From: Occallatibacter gabretensis
Lineage (GTDB): Bacteria; Acidobacteriota; Terriglobia; Terriglobales; Acidobacteriaceae
NCBI RefSeq assembly: GCF_001449115.1
Contig: NZ_LAIJ01000010.1
Coordinates: 186,001-250,000, forward strand
DNA length: 64,000 nt
Direction of reading: 5' to 3'
The notes under the pieces were generated by a model. That model ran no database searches. It worked only from the letters and a program-made list of their open reading frames with translations, and was not told where the DNA came from. Shown here in pieces: positions 1-7,531 of this stretch. Within the stretch, counting starts at the first letter, position 1. Each line of letters begins with the position of its first letter. Both the position numbers and the translations under genes were made by a program.

Positions 1-165
1 GCCAAGAAACATATTCAGGGGCCGGCTGCGCGTCGGCGCAAGTGCAATCTGGATAGGCTTAATCATGTAGGAATCGTCTCTCCACACCGGCACGCTCGCC
101 GCAATCCTGTACGCATTGCAGACCAGCACCAGGAAAGGAGGCGAGAATCCCAGAGCAGCTTCCAT
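1..165 (-). CDS. Partial hypothetical protein running off the left edge
   Basis: Open frame of 55 codons from an ATG at 163-165 to the window edge, so only the N-terminus is visible. The first 25 residues are hydrophobic, followed by a more polar stretch. It would be divergent from tdh with about 106 bp between the starts. I see no strong ribosome-binding site and do not recognise the family. It could be a chance open frame; the edge prevents checking its length. Confidence 0.35.
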   Translation of the reverse strand, partial: MEAALGFSPPFLVLVCNAYRIAASVPVWRDDSYMIKPIQIALAPTRSRPLNMFLG

Positions 166-271
166 TATCGGGTCCGCTCAAGGCGAAAGCCGGGCAAAAC
201 ACCCCAGGGGGAATCACGCTCCGCACCCCCAGCGGAATTCACCTCTCCCACCCTTGACCTAAACTAGACCC

Positions 272-1306
272 ATGAAGGCCCTCGTAAAATCCAAAGCGGA
301 AAAAGGTCTCTGGCTCGAAGACATTCCCGAGCCGGTCATCGGCATCAACGACGTGCTCGTGCGCGTCCGCTACACTGGCATCTGCGGCACAGACGTTCAC
401 ATCTATCAGTGGGACGAGTGGGCGCAGAAGACCATCCCCGTCCCCATGGCCATCGGCCACGAGTTCGTCGGAGAAATTGTCAAAGTCGGTTCCAACGTCA
501 GCGACTTCTTCCCCGGTGACATCGTCTCCGGCGAAGGCCACGTCACCTGTGGCCGCTGCCGCAACTGCCTCGCCGGCCGCCGCCATCTCTGCGCCGCCAC
601 CCAGGGCGTCGGCGTCAATCGCCCCGGAGCCTTCGCCGAACTCATCTCGCTTCCCATGACCAACATCTGGCGCCACCACGCCGGAGTCGATCAGGAGGTC
701 GCCTCCATCTTCGATCCCTTTGGAAACGCCGTCCACACCGCGCTGTCGTTCCCCGTCCTTGGTGAAGACGTGCTCATCACCGGCGCAGGCCCTATCGGCA
801 TCATGTCCATCCCTGTCGTCCGTCACGCCGGCGCGCGCCACGTCGTCATTACAGACATCAATCCCTTCCGCCTCGATCTCGCCCGCAAGATGGGCGCAAC
901 CCTCGCCGTCAATCCCACAGAAACCCCGCTCGCGGAAGTACAGAAGCAGCTCGGAATGACGGAAGGCTTCGACGTCGGCCTCGAAATGTCCGGCAATGCC
1001 CAGGCCCTGCGCGACATGATCTCCAACATGAGCCACGGCGGAAAAATCGCCATCCTCGGCATCCCCGCCAAAGAGCTGCCCCTCGACCTCCGCCAGATCA
1101 TCTTCAACATGCTCACCATCAAGGGCATCTACGGCCGCGAAATGTACGAAACCTGGTACAAGATGTCCGTCATGCTCGACTCCGGCGTAGACATCTCGCC
1201 CGTCATCACGCACCGCTTCCCCTACAACGAATTCCAGCAGGGCTTCGACGCCATGATCTCCGGCCAAACCGGCAAAGTCATCCTCGACTGGACCTCACTC
1301 AGCTAA
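272..1306 (+). CDS. tdh: L-threonine 3-dehydrogenase
   Basis: Zinc-dependent medium-chain dehydrogenase of 344 residues, the usual length for Tdh. It oxidises L-threonine with NAD+ to 2-amino-3-ketobutyrate in the cytoplasm; Kbl (encoded 3 kb downstream) then cleaves that with CoA to glycine and acetyl-CoA. The catalytic zinc site is visible as Cys38 (GICGTD) with His63-Glu64 (GHEF), and the structural zinc site as Cys93, Cys96, Cys99 and Cys107. The nucleotide-binding glycines are in the ITGAGPIG segment. In many bacteria tdh and kbl are adjacent; here a secreted-protein gene and a two-component pair separate them. A different alcohol or polyol dehydrogenase is possible from the fold alone, but the overall sequence and the kbl neighbour support Tdh. 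Confidence 0.95.
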   Translation: MKALVKSKAEKGLWLEDIPEPVIGINDVLVRVRYTGICGTDVHIYQWDEWAQKTIPVPMAIGHEFVGEIVKVGSNVSDFFPGDIVSGEGHVTCGRCRNCLAGRRHLCAATQGVGVNRPGAFAELISLPMTNIWRHHAGVDQEVASIFDPFGNAVHTALSFPVLGEDVLITGAGPIGIMSIPVVRHAGARHVVITDINPFRLDLARKMGATLAVNPTETPLAEVQKQLGMTEGFDVGLEMSGNAQALRDMISNMSHGGKIAILGIPAKELPLDLRQIIFNMLTIKGIYGREMYETWYKMSVMLDSGVDISPVITHRFPYNEFQQGFDAMISGQTGKVILDWTSLS

Positions 1307-1321
1307 CTCATCCACAACATC

Positions 1322-1402
1322 GTGTCATCCTGAGCAAAGCGAGGCGCATTAAATGCGCCTCGCGCAGTCGAAGGATCTGCGGTTGCCTTTGCTTTTTCTG
1401 TC
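1322..1402. repeat. Dispersed intergenic repeat with hairpin, copy 1
   Basis: Begins with GTGTCATCCTGAGC and ends with GAAGGATCTGCGGTTGC. Between them is a perfect 11-bp hairpin (1339-1349 with 1353-1363, 3-nt loop). Related pieces recur at 4178 and 5562. It lies between the convergent tdh and the next gene, so the hairpin may also end transcription, although no long T run follows it directly. Confidence 0.7.
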
Positions 1403-1419
1403 ACTGCAACTTGCAATCA

Positions 1420-2013
1420 CTACATCTTCGCCGCCTCGCCAACACACTTCACATCCGGATTCCAATCCGCAAAAAGCCCCGTCGGACTAGCCTTCCACGT
1501 CCACACATGCAGGTAGTAGAAGCCAAACTTATCGAACTTCTTCAGCTTCTGCCCCATAATCTGCGGTGGCTCACTTGATTTCCAACCCGCGATAGGAATA
1601 AGAAACTCCACACCGTTCAATTGAAAGTGGCCATCCGTCATCTTTTCGTACACCAGTACTGAGGGATGCTCCAGGTCCAGCGTCGCCTCGTTATAGAGGT
1701 CATTGTTCTTGTAGTGGTATCCCATCGCGCCATGGGGTTGATATTCCATGCAGCCACCGTCGGCCTTATAGCCAGCCGCTTCAGCAGCATCGGTCGTCTT
1801 GAACTTCGCAGTTGCCTCACGAATGATCATCACGTCATGATCAACGGCCTCGCCCATTCCACTCGGCAAAATACCTTGTGCTGCGCCAATCGGTGCTATG
1901 CCAACCTGCCCTGCGCCCGTCTCTTTCACAGCGCTTTGCGCCGCGCTTCCACTTACCAACGCCAAAACCACCACCATTGCTCCCAATACCCACACTCTCA
2001 ATCCAGTCTTCAT
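1420..2013 (-). CDS. Secreted protein of unknown function
   Basis: 197 residues from the ATG at 2011-2013, chosen because it begins a clean signal peptide (MKTGLRVWVLGAMVVVLALV, then a small-residue AQS cleavage region); the longer frame adds only charged residues. The mature part has a conserved-looking block rich in His, Tyr and Trp (HGAMGYHYKNNDLYNEATLD, then LVYEK and GVEFLIPIAGW) and a Cys near each end. I do not recognise a named domain. It is probably exported to the periplasm or surface. It converges on tdh and is divergent from the two-component genes. Confidence 0.7.
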   Translation of the reverse strand: MKTGLRVWVLGAMVVVLALVSGSAAQSAVKETGAGQVGIAPIGAAQGILPSGMGEAVDHDVMIIREATAKFKTTDAAEAAGYKADGGCMEYQPHGAMGYHYKNNDLYNEATLDLEHPSVLVYEKMTDGHFQLNGVEFLIPIAGWKSSEPPQIMGQKLKKFDKFGFYYLHVWTWKASPTGLFADWNPDVKCVGEAAKM

Positions 2014-2230
2014 GGCTCCTGCTCCATCCTCTCGTCGGATTTGGTTCTTGCCTCTTCGGCATGAAGACATCCTGAGGCGCTCCGTCGCGCGCCGACATAT
2101 CTTTTTGACAAACAGTCCCGCTGAGATGCCGAACTGGATTACCGCCCTTGCGAGCGCAGTTCGTCATCCCCGCAGGCCACTTAGTCAAAAGATGCCTAAG
2201 TTGCAGACCAGTCCGTGGCAGAATTGAGCA

Positions 2231-3379
2231 GTGACGTCGCCTCGCATGCGCGAACGAATCAAGCTGATTGCGGTCATCTGGCTTGGCTGGACGATCGCCG
2301 GGCTCTTCTACATCGTCCAGGACATGGTGCCGCGCCTCTATTCAGGCAGCACCGTGCCCTGGAAATATGTCTTCGTCGGCTGGATGACGGGCATGTATGT
2401 CTGCGCCGCTCTCACGCCGGCGCTTCTCTGGCTCAGCAATCGGTGGCCCATCGAGCGCCGAGTCGCCTACATCGCATTGCACATCTGTTTCAGCGTCATT
2501 TTCTCCGTCGTCGCCTCCACCCTTGAAGTCCCCTTTCTGCTGCTGCTCCACGTCTTCCCGGCTCGCACTCCTCCGTCCCTCATCGCGGGAGTCAGAATCA
2601 TGCTCGGCTTCGGCCTTCAGGGCGGAGTCATCCGCTATTGGGCAGTCATCGCACTGCACACCGTCTATCGCTCACAAAAGAACGCCAAGAGCCGCGAGCG
2701 AGAAGCATTCGAGCTCAAGATGCAGGCATCCGAACTTGCCCAGCAGCTTGCAACCGCGCAGTTAAGCTCACTCAAGATGCAGTTGCAGCCGCATTTTCTC
2801 TTCAACACACTCGGCGCCATCACAGTTCTCATCCAGCAACACAAAACCGCGCAGGCTGAAGCAATGGTCGAGAAGCTCGGAAGCCTCCTGCGTCTCACGC
2901 TTGAAGATGTGGAAGTTCAGGAGGTTCCACTCTGGCGCGAACTGGAATTTCTGCGCCTCTACCTCTCCATCGAGCAGGTTCGCTTTGAGGACCGCCTTAG
3001 AGTCAGCATTGACGCAGCCGCCGCACTCTCCGATCTTCTCGTGCCGCACATGGTCCTGCAGCCCATCGTAGAGAACGCTGTCCGCCATGGCCTCGGTCAA
3101 AGCGAGGAAGCAGTGACCATCGAAGTAAGCGCCACCAGCACCAACGGCTCACTCACCCTCATCGTCGCGGACGATGGCCCCGGTCTTGATGGGCCCGGTT
3201 TTGCATCGCCCAAACCCGGTCACAACGGTATCGGTTTGACGAACACCAGGAACCGCCTGGCGCGGCTCTATGGAAACAGCGCGCATCTCCTCGTTGAGCA
3301 AGCGGCAGACCGAGGTGTCCGAGTCACCATCACACTCCCAGCCCGTACGGTCCCAACCGAAGGTGTACTGTGCGATTGA
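2231..3379 (+). CDS. LytS-type membrane sensor histidine kinase
   Basis: 382 residues. The N-terminal 145 residues hold four hydrophobic segments (about 12-32, 46-68, 78-108 and 120-145) with no obvious extracytoplasmic sensor domain. A short coiled-coil linker leads to a His_kinase (PF06580) core with phospho-acceptor His188 in the LQPHFLFNTL motif and the N-box PIVENAVRHG around Asn282, then a GHNGIGLTNTRNRL glycine box in an HATPase_c domain. The start is a GTG at 2231; an ATG five codons inside is an alternative. Its end overlaps the next gene's start by 10 bp, so the kinase and LytTR regulator are a translationally coupled pair. The signal it senses is not evident. Confidence 0.9.
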   Translation: MTSPRMRERIKLIAVIWLGWTIAGLFYIVQDMVPRLYSGSTVPWKYVFVGWMTGMYVCAALTPALLWLSNRWPIERRVAYIALHICFSVIFSVVASTLEVPFLLLLHVFPARTPPSLIAGVRIMLGFGLQGGVIRYWAVIALHTVYRSQKNAKSREREAFELKMQASELAQQLATAQLSSLKMQLQPHFLFNTLGAITVLIQQHKTAQAEAMVEKLGSLLRLTLEDVEVQEVPLWRELEFLRLYLSIEQVRFEDRLRVSIDAAAALSDLLVPHMVLQPIVENAVRHGLGQSEEAVTIEVSATSTNGSLTLIVADDGPGLDGPGFASPKPGHNGIGLTNTRNRLARLYGNSAHLLVEQAADRGVRVTITLPARTVPTEGVLCD

Positions 3380-4137
3380 AAGTACTAGTTGCGGAGGATG
3401 AGCCACTCGCGCGCGAAGGGCTAAAGCTTTTGCTCACCCGCCAGTCGCAAGTGGAATCCGTCTCGGAAGCCCGCAACGGACGCGAGGCAATTGCTCTCAT
3501 TCGCGAAAAGAAACCGGATCTCGTGCTCCTGGACGTCCAGATGCCGCGCACCGATGGCTTCGCCGTGGTTCACGCCATTGGAGCAGAGCAAATGCCGCCG
3601 GTGATCTTCGTAACCGCGCACGATCAGTACGCGCTCCGGGCCTTTGAAATCGCAGCCATAGACTATCTCCTGAAACCGGTAACAGAAGAGCGCTTCGATC
3701 TCGCATTCAAGCGAGCCATAGGCAGGCTGCAAGCCGCCCCGCGTCAGGATGCCACAAACCAGGTGCTCACCATGCTCGACGCCATAGCCAATCCGCCGCG
3801 CCAGCTAGAGCGATTCGCCATTCGATCCGGCGAGAACACCATATTCGTCCCCGTCAACGAGATCGATTGGATCGAAGCATTTCAGAACTACGTCCGCCTC
3901 CACGCAGGTCCGGCAAACTACCTGTTGCATGTACCTATGAACACCATCGAAGGCGTGCTCGATCCCAACCGCTTCCTGCGCATCCACCGCTCGCACATCG
4001 TCAACCTCCGGAGTATTGCGCAGCTATGGTCCATGGCGCACGGTCAGTATGCGGTAGAGCTCAAGTCAGGCCAGCGTCTGCAATCCGGCCGCACCTACAG
4101 CGACCGCATCCGCCGCACCCTCGCAAATCCCTTCTAA
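3370..4137 (+). CDS. LytTR-family response regulator
   Basis: 255 residues with a GTG start overlapping the kinase gene by 10 bp. The N-terminal receiver domain has acidic residues Glu9-Asp10-Glu11, phospho-acceptor Asp55 (LLDVQMPRTDG), a conserved Thr (FVTAHD) and Lys (LLKPV). The C-terminal 100 residues are a LytTR DNA-binding domain (FAIRSGENTIFVPVNEIDWI, then FLRIHRSHIVNL). It should be phosphorylated by the upstream kinase and bind direct-repeat promoter sites. Family knowledge links LytTR regulators to cell-envelope or surface functions; its targets here are unknown. Confidence 0.93.
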   Translation: MRLKVLVAEDEPLAREGLKLLLTRQSQVESVSEARNGREAIALIREKKPDLVLLDVQMPRTDGFAVVHAIGAEQMPPVIFVTAHDQYALRAFEIAAIDYLLKPVTEERFDLAFKRAIGRLQAAPRQDATNQVLTMLDAIANPPRQLERFAIRSGENTIFVPVNEIDWIEAFQNYVRLHAGPANYLLHVPMNTIEGVLDPNRFLRIHRSHIVNLRSIAQLWSMAHGQYAVELKSGQRLQSGRTYSDRIRRTLANPF

Positions 4138-4177
4138 GCGTCCATCAGCTCCGCCAATATTCTCGCTTAATAAAGCC

Positions 4178-4250
4178 GTGTCATCCTGAGCGAAAGGGGC
4201 CCCAGGCCGGGTGCCCCATTCATGCGCGGCTTTTTGCGCATGGGTGGGCT
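4178..4250. repeat. Dispersed intergenic repeat, copy 2 (composite)
   Basis: Starts with the same GTGTCATCCTGAGC as copy 1, then switches after about 20 bp to a second motif, GGGTGCCCCATTCATGCGC at 4209, a short loop and GCGCATGGGTGGG. The 7-bp stem CATGCGC/GCGCATG spans 4221-4242. The second motif recurs at 5491. Because kbl's frame is open back into this repeat, the true kbl start should be placed after it. Confidence 0.7.
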
Positions 4251-4285
4251 CTCAGCCCGCCAACTCCGCTATCCTAGGAAACGCC

Positions 4286-5467
4286 ATGTACACCGACTTC
4301 CAGCAACATCTCAAAACCAAAATCGCCGAAATCAAATCCGCCGGTCTCTATAAAAACGAGCGCGTCCTGACCACCCCCCAGCAGGCGCAAGTCTCCACCG
4401 GCGGCGAGCCCGTCCTCAACCTCTGCGCCAACAACTACCTCGGCCTCGCCAATCATTGGTCCATCGTCCAGGCCGCGCAGCAGGCCCTCGAAGAATGGGG
4501 TTACGGCCTCGCCAGTGTCCGCTTCATCTGCGGCACGCAAGCTCCGCATAAGCAGCTTGAAGCACGCATCAGCAGCTTCCTCGGCACAGAAGACACCATC
4601 CTCTACAGCTCCTGCTTCGACGCCAATGGCGGCCTCTTCGAGACCATCCTCGACGCCGAAGACGCCATCATCTCCGACGAGCTGAACCACGCCTCCATCA
4701 TCGACGGCGTCCGCCTCTCCAAGGCCCAGCGCCTCCGGTACCGCAACGGCGACATGGACGACCTCGAAGCCAAACTCAAGGAAGCCTCCTCCGCGCGCTA
4801 CAAGCTCATCGCCACAGACGGCGTCTTCTCCATGGACGGCTACTTCGCCAAGCTTGACAAGATCTGCGACCTCGCCGACAAATACAACGCCCTCGTGATG
4901 GTCGATGACTCCCACGCCGTCGGCTTCATCGGCGAAAACGGCCGCGGCACGCTTGAACTCTGCGGCGTCGAAGGCCGCGTCGACATCATCACCGGCACCC
5001 TCGGCAAAGCCCTCGGCGGAGCCAGCGGCGGCTACACCAGCGGCCGCAAGGAAATCATCGAGCTCCTCCGCCAGCGCTCGCGCCCCTATCTCTTTTCAAA
5101 CTCCGTCGCCCCGCCCATCGTCGGCGCATCACTCAAAGTCCTCGACCTGCTCTCGGAGTCCGGCGACCTCCGCAAGCGCCTCATAGAAAACACGCGCTTC
5201 TTCCGCGACGAGATGACCAAAGCCGGCTTCAACATCCTCCCCGGCTCGCACCCCATCGTCCCCGTCATGTTCGGCGACGCAGTAGTAGCCTCCCGCATGG
5301 CCGAAGCCCTGCTAGCCAAAGGCATCTACGTCATCCCCTTCTCATACCCAGTAGTCCCACAAGGCAAAGCAAGAATCCGCACCCAAATCTCCGCCGCCCA
5401 CACCCGCGAAAACCTCGAATTCGCATTAGCCAGATTCATCGAAGCCAAATCCGAACTCGGCCTCTAA
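4286..5467 (+). CDS. kbl: 2-amino-3-ketobutyrate CoA ligase (glycine C-acetyltransferase)
   Basis: PLP-dependent alpha-oxoamine synthase of 393 residues, close to the usual 395-400. It takes the product of threonine dehydrogenase plus CoA and yields glycine and acetyl-CoA. The Schiff-base lysine is Lys241 in TGTLGKALGGASGGY; NLCANNYLGLA near residue 45, the aromatic/Cys segment YSSCFDANGG near 107 and VMVDDSHAVGF near 204 are family hallmarks. I start at ATG 4286 because the upstream in-frame GTG lies inside a dispersed repeat. The close 8-amino-7-oxononanoate synthase (BioF) is the main alternative, but the N-terminal pattern and the presence of tdh support Kbl. Confidence 0.95.
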   Translation: MYTDFQQHLKTKIAEIKSAGLYKNERVLTTPQQAQVSTGGEPVLNLCANNYLGLANHWSIVQAAQQALEEWGYGLASVRFICGTQAPHKQLEARISSFLGTEDTILYSSCFDANGGLFETILDAEDAIISDELNHASIIDGVRLSKAQRLRYRNGDMDDLEAKLKEASSARYKLIATDGVFSMDGYFAKLDKICDLADKYNALVMVDDSHAVGFIGENGRGTLELCGVEGRVDIITGTLGKALGGASGGYTSGRKEIIELLRQRSRPYLFSNSVAPPIVGASLKVLDLLSESGDLRKRLIENTRFFRDEMTKAGFNILPGSHPIVPVMFGDAVVASRMAEALLAKGIYVIPFSYPVVPQGKARIRTQISAAHTRENLEFALARFIEAKSELGL

Positions 5468-5490
5468 GTTGTCCGTTCTTCCACCACAAA

Positions 5491-5633
5491 GGGTGCCCCA
5501 TCCATCGAGCGTCTTTGCTCGATGGGTGGGATACCTCGCACTCCATCACCCACAAACCCCCGTCATCCTGACCGTACCCGTTTTCCAGACGGAGGGAAGG
5601 ATTTGCGGTTGCTCTTGCCTTTGCTGTTCGTGG
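5491..5633. repeat. Dispersed intergenic repeat, copy 3 (both modules)
   Basis: Carries both modules in the opposite order to copy 2: GGGTGCCCCATCCATCGAGC with a hairpin closing at GCTCGATGGGTGGG (5491-5530), then GTCATCCTGA at 5562 and GAAGGATTTGCGGTTGC near 5595, followed by a T/G/C-rich tail like that of copy 1. The shared modules in different arrangements suggest separately mobile or recombining short repeats. Confidence 0.7.
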
Positions 5634-5672
5634 CTTTTAAAGTCGTATCGCTCCGCGATACAATCGCCTCCT

Positions 5673-6032
5673 ATGGGCGGCTTCTTTTTGCCTGAAATCT
5701 TAGCCGCAATCGCCGGCAAATTACGCAGAGAACGCCGTCGTGCCCAGTCCCTCCGCTGGCACATCGCAAACGGAACTATCACCCGCTTCACCACAGACTC
5801 CGGATCGCCCACCCTCCCGCTTGTGGATTATTCATACGAAGTAAACGGCCAAACCTATGACGGATCATCTACGGGTATGCCCATCAGTGACGCTCGAATC
5901 AACCAAGTCGGAGAGACGATGGACTCTCTTGCCGTCCGCGTCCGATACAACGCAACTCATCCAGAGCAAAGCAGAATTTTGAACGAAGACAATTCCGAAA
6001 TTCCATTCGAGATAGATCACCTGGCTCACTAG
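5673..6032 (+). CDS. Small DUF3592-like protein
   Basis: 119 residues from the ATG at 5673; the longer frame reads back through the repeat and a Cys-rich non-protein-like stretch. An N-terminal MGGFFLPEIL segment and an arginine-rich stretch precede a beta-rich region (WHIANGTITRF, VDYSYEVNGQTYDGSS, VRVRYNATHPEQSRIL) that matches the DUF3592 pattern. The function is unknown. No clear ribosome-binding site is visible and no operon partner is obvious. Confidence 0.6.
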   Translation: MGGFFLPEILAAIAGKLRRERRRAQSLRWHIANGTITRFTTDSGSPTLPLVDYSYEVNGQTYDGSSTGMPISDARINQVGETMDSLAVRVRYNATHPEQSRILNEDNSEIPFEIDHLAH

Positions 6033-6064
6033 AATAAGCCTGACGAACTCCCCGAGGAACCTAA

Positions 6065-6157
6065 GTGAAGAAGCCCCGGTTCCCCATTGAACAAATCGCC
6101 GCCTAGTTCTACCTCAGTGACGATCTCTACAAAAATCTCAAATTCGCCGAAGCGTAA
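6065..6157 (+). pseudogene. Decayed 5' fragment of a formate-tetrahydrofolate ligase gene
   Basis: Read in the frame from 6065, the DNA encodes PRFPIEQIAA, a TAG stop at 6104-6106, then FYLSDDLYKN, LKFAEA and a TAA. The intact fhs product 1.4 kb downstream starts LLPIEQVAAKLDLTEDFYEK. About 14 of 20 positions are identical or conservative and the DNA itself is similar over about 57 bp. Similarity ends soon after, so only the first two dozen codons remain. I infer an old partial duplication or the end of a lost second copy; it is not expressed as a protein. Confidence 0.65.
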
Positions 6158-6195
6158 TCCGAACACGGCTTTTAGGCATAAGAGCAAGGAAAAAC

Positions 6196-6573
6196 ATGCT
6201 AGACCACATCATCCTCTCGGTAAGCAACATAGAACGCTCCCTAGCCTTCTACGAAGCAGCCCTGAAGCCGCTAAACATCCGCTTCTTCCTCCCCTATAAA
6301 GGTGAGAACGGCCACCCAGACCTCTGGGGCTTCGGCGATGGAAAGCGAGCATGCTTCTGGCTCAAGCAAGGAACACCAAATCCAGCCGCCATTCATTGGG
6401 GATTCAAAGCCGAAAGCAACGCCCAGGTAGACGAGTTCTATCGCGCAGCAATCAACGCAGGAGCAAAGGACAACATCTCACCGCGAGCGCGGCTCGAATA
6501 CTATCCCGGCTACTACGCAGCTGATGTATTAGATCCCGACGGCTACTCCTTCGAAGTCGTTCACAAAAGCTGA
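6196..6573 (+). CDS. Glyoxalase/VOC-family protein
   Basis: 125 residues, a single vicinal-oxygen-chelate domain of usual length. It opens with MLDHIILSVSNIERSLAFYE and ends with YYAADVLDPDGYSFEVVHKS, the two paired beta-alpha-beta modules. Candidate metal ligands are His4 and the terminal-strand Glu of FEVVH. Members include lyases, dioxygenases and resistance proteins; the substrate cannot be told from sequence. It is cytoplasmic with no signal peptide. The next gene follows in the same direction after 34 bp. Confidence 0.85.
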   Translation: MLDHIILSVSNIERSLAFYEAALKPLNIRFFLPYKGENGHPDLWGFGDGKRACFWLKQGTPNPAAIHWGFKAESNAQVDEFYRAAINAGAKDNISPRARLEYYPGYYAADVLDPDGYSFEVVHKS

Positions 6574-6607
6574 CCGCCCCAAAGATCAAATCTACGGAGA
6601 CTTGACG

Positions 6608-7498
6608 ATGTTTCTCTCGACCACTCGAATCCTCGCCGTCTGCATTGCTCTAACCGCGAGCATGACGCAAGCCCAATCCATCTCTGAAATCCTGATCGCC
6701 GATGCAAAGTCACAGCCGGAAAGCCTGACCATTGCGCCGGATGGCGTGCTCATCGTCGGCAGTGCAAGCTCACCTTTCGTCTACAAAGTGCATCCCGGCT
6801 CATCCACAGCCGAAAAATTCATCGACGCCAGCGCCGAAGGCCCCGGCACATTTTTCTTCGGCATGCTCACCGACGCTTCCACGCATACGTTATGGACCTG
6901 CCAGCTAACCCCGGTGCCAAACACCACACCCACGCAACGCCATACCGCGCTCAGAGGCTTCGACCTCTCCACCGGAGCGCCCAAAGTCCGCTGGAACCTG
7001 CCCGGAGAGAACACCACATGCAATGATTTTGCAATTGGCCCGGACAAGGCGCTCTACATCACGGACACCGCCACAGGCAGAATCTACAGGCTTCCCGCAG
7101 GCGCATCCGCTGCCGAACTTTACCTCGAGCATCGAACGCTTCAGGGCGTCGACGGCATCACCTTCCTCGATGGCACGCTCTACGTCAACAACGTCGTCTT
7201 CAACAAGCTCTATCGCATCCCCGTCGATTCTTCCGGCAAGCCAGGGACGCCCGTCGATATCTGGATGGATCAGCCGGTCCATGGGCCAGACGGCATGCGT
7301 GCCGCAAACGGTAAGCTCTACGTAGCCGAAAATGGCAGCGGCAAAATCTCCTCCATCACCGTCAACGGAGATAAGGCAAGCGTTATCGTACTCAAGGATG
7401 GACTAAAGACACCCACCGGCATAGAGCCTGCAGGCGATACGCTCTGGATCACCGAGCGCGGCGCAGGCAAAGCTTTGTCGATCCCTATGCCCAAATAA
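6608..7498 (+). CDS. Exported SMP-30/NHL-like beta-propeller protein
   Basis: 296 residues from ATG 6608 with GGAG about 9 nt upstream; an in-frame TTG two codons earlier is also possible. A signal peptide (about residues 1-24, ending SMTQAQS) is followed by repeated short strands of the propeller type (PDGVLIVGSAS, DKALYITDTATGRIYRLP, GTLYVNNVVFNKLYRIP, GKLYVAENGSGKI, DTLWITERGAGKAL). These resemble the SMP-30/gluconolactonase and NHL families. It may be a periplasmic lactonase or a binding propeller, but metal-binding residues cannot be confirmed by eye. Confidence 0.75.
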   Translation: MFLSTTRILAVCIALTASMTQAQSISEILIADAKSQPESLTIAPDGVLIVGSASSPFVYKVHPGSSTAEKFIDASAEGPGTFFFGMLTDASTHTLWTCQLTPVPNTTPTQRHTALRGFDLSTGAPKVRWNLPGENTTCNDFAIGPDKALYITDTATGRIYRLPAGASAAELYLEHRTLQGVDGITFLDGTLYVNNVVFNKLYRIPVDSSGKPGTPVDIWMDQPVHGPDGMRAANGKLYVAENGSGKISSITVNGDKASVIVLKDGLKTPTGIEPAGDTLWITERGAGKALSIPMPK

Positions 7499-7531
7499 AG
7501 ACCGAATATCTTCTATCTAAAGGATTGTCAG

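Noticed and set aside
239..1267. 342-codon open frame opposite tdh
   Set aside because: Antisense shadow of a high-GC gene: Asp/His/Gly/Val-rich composition with no recognisable domain, fully inside tdh.
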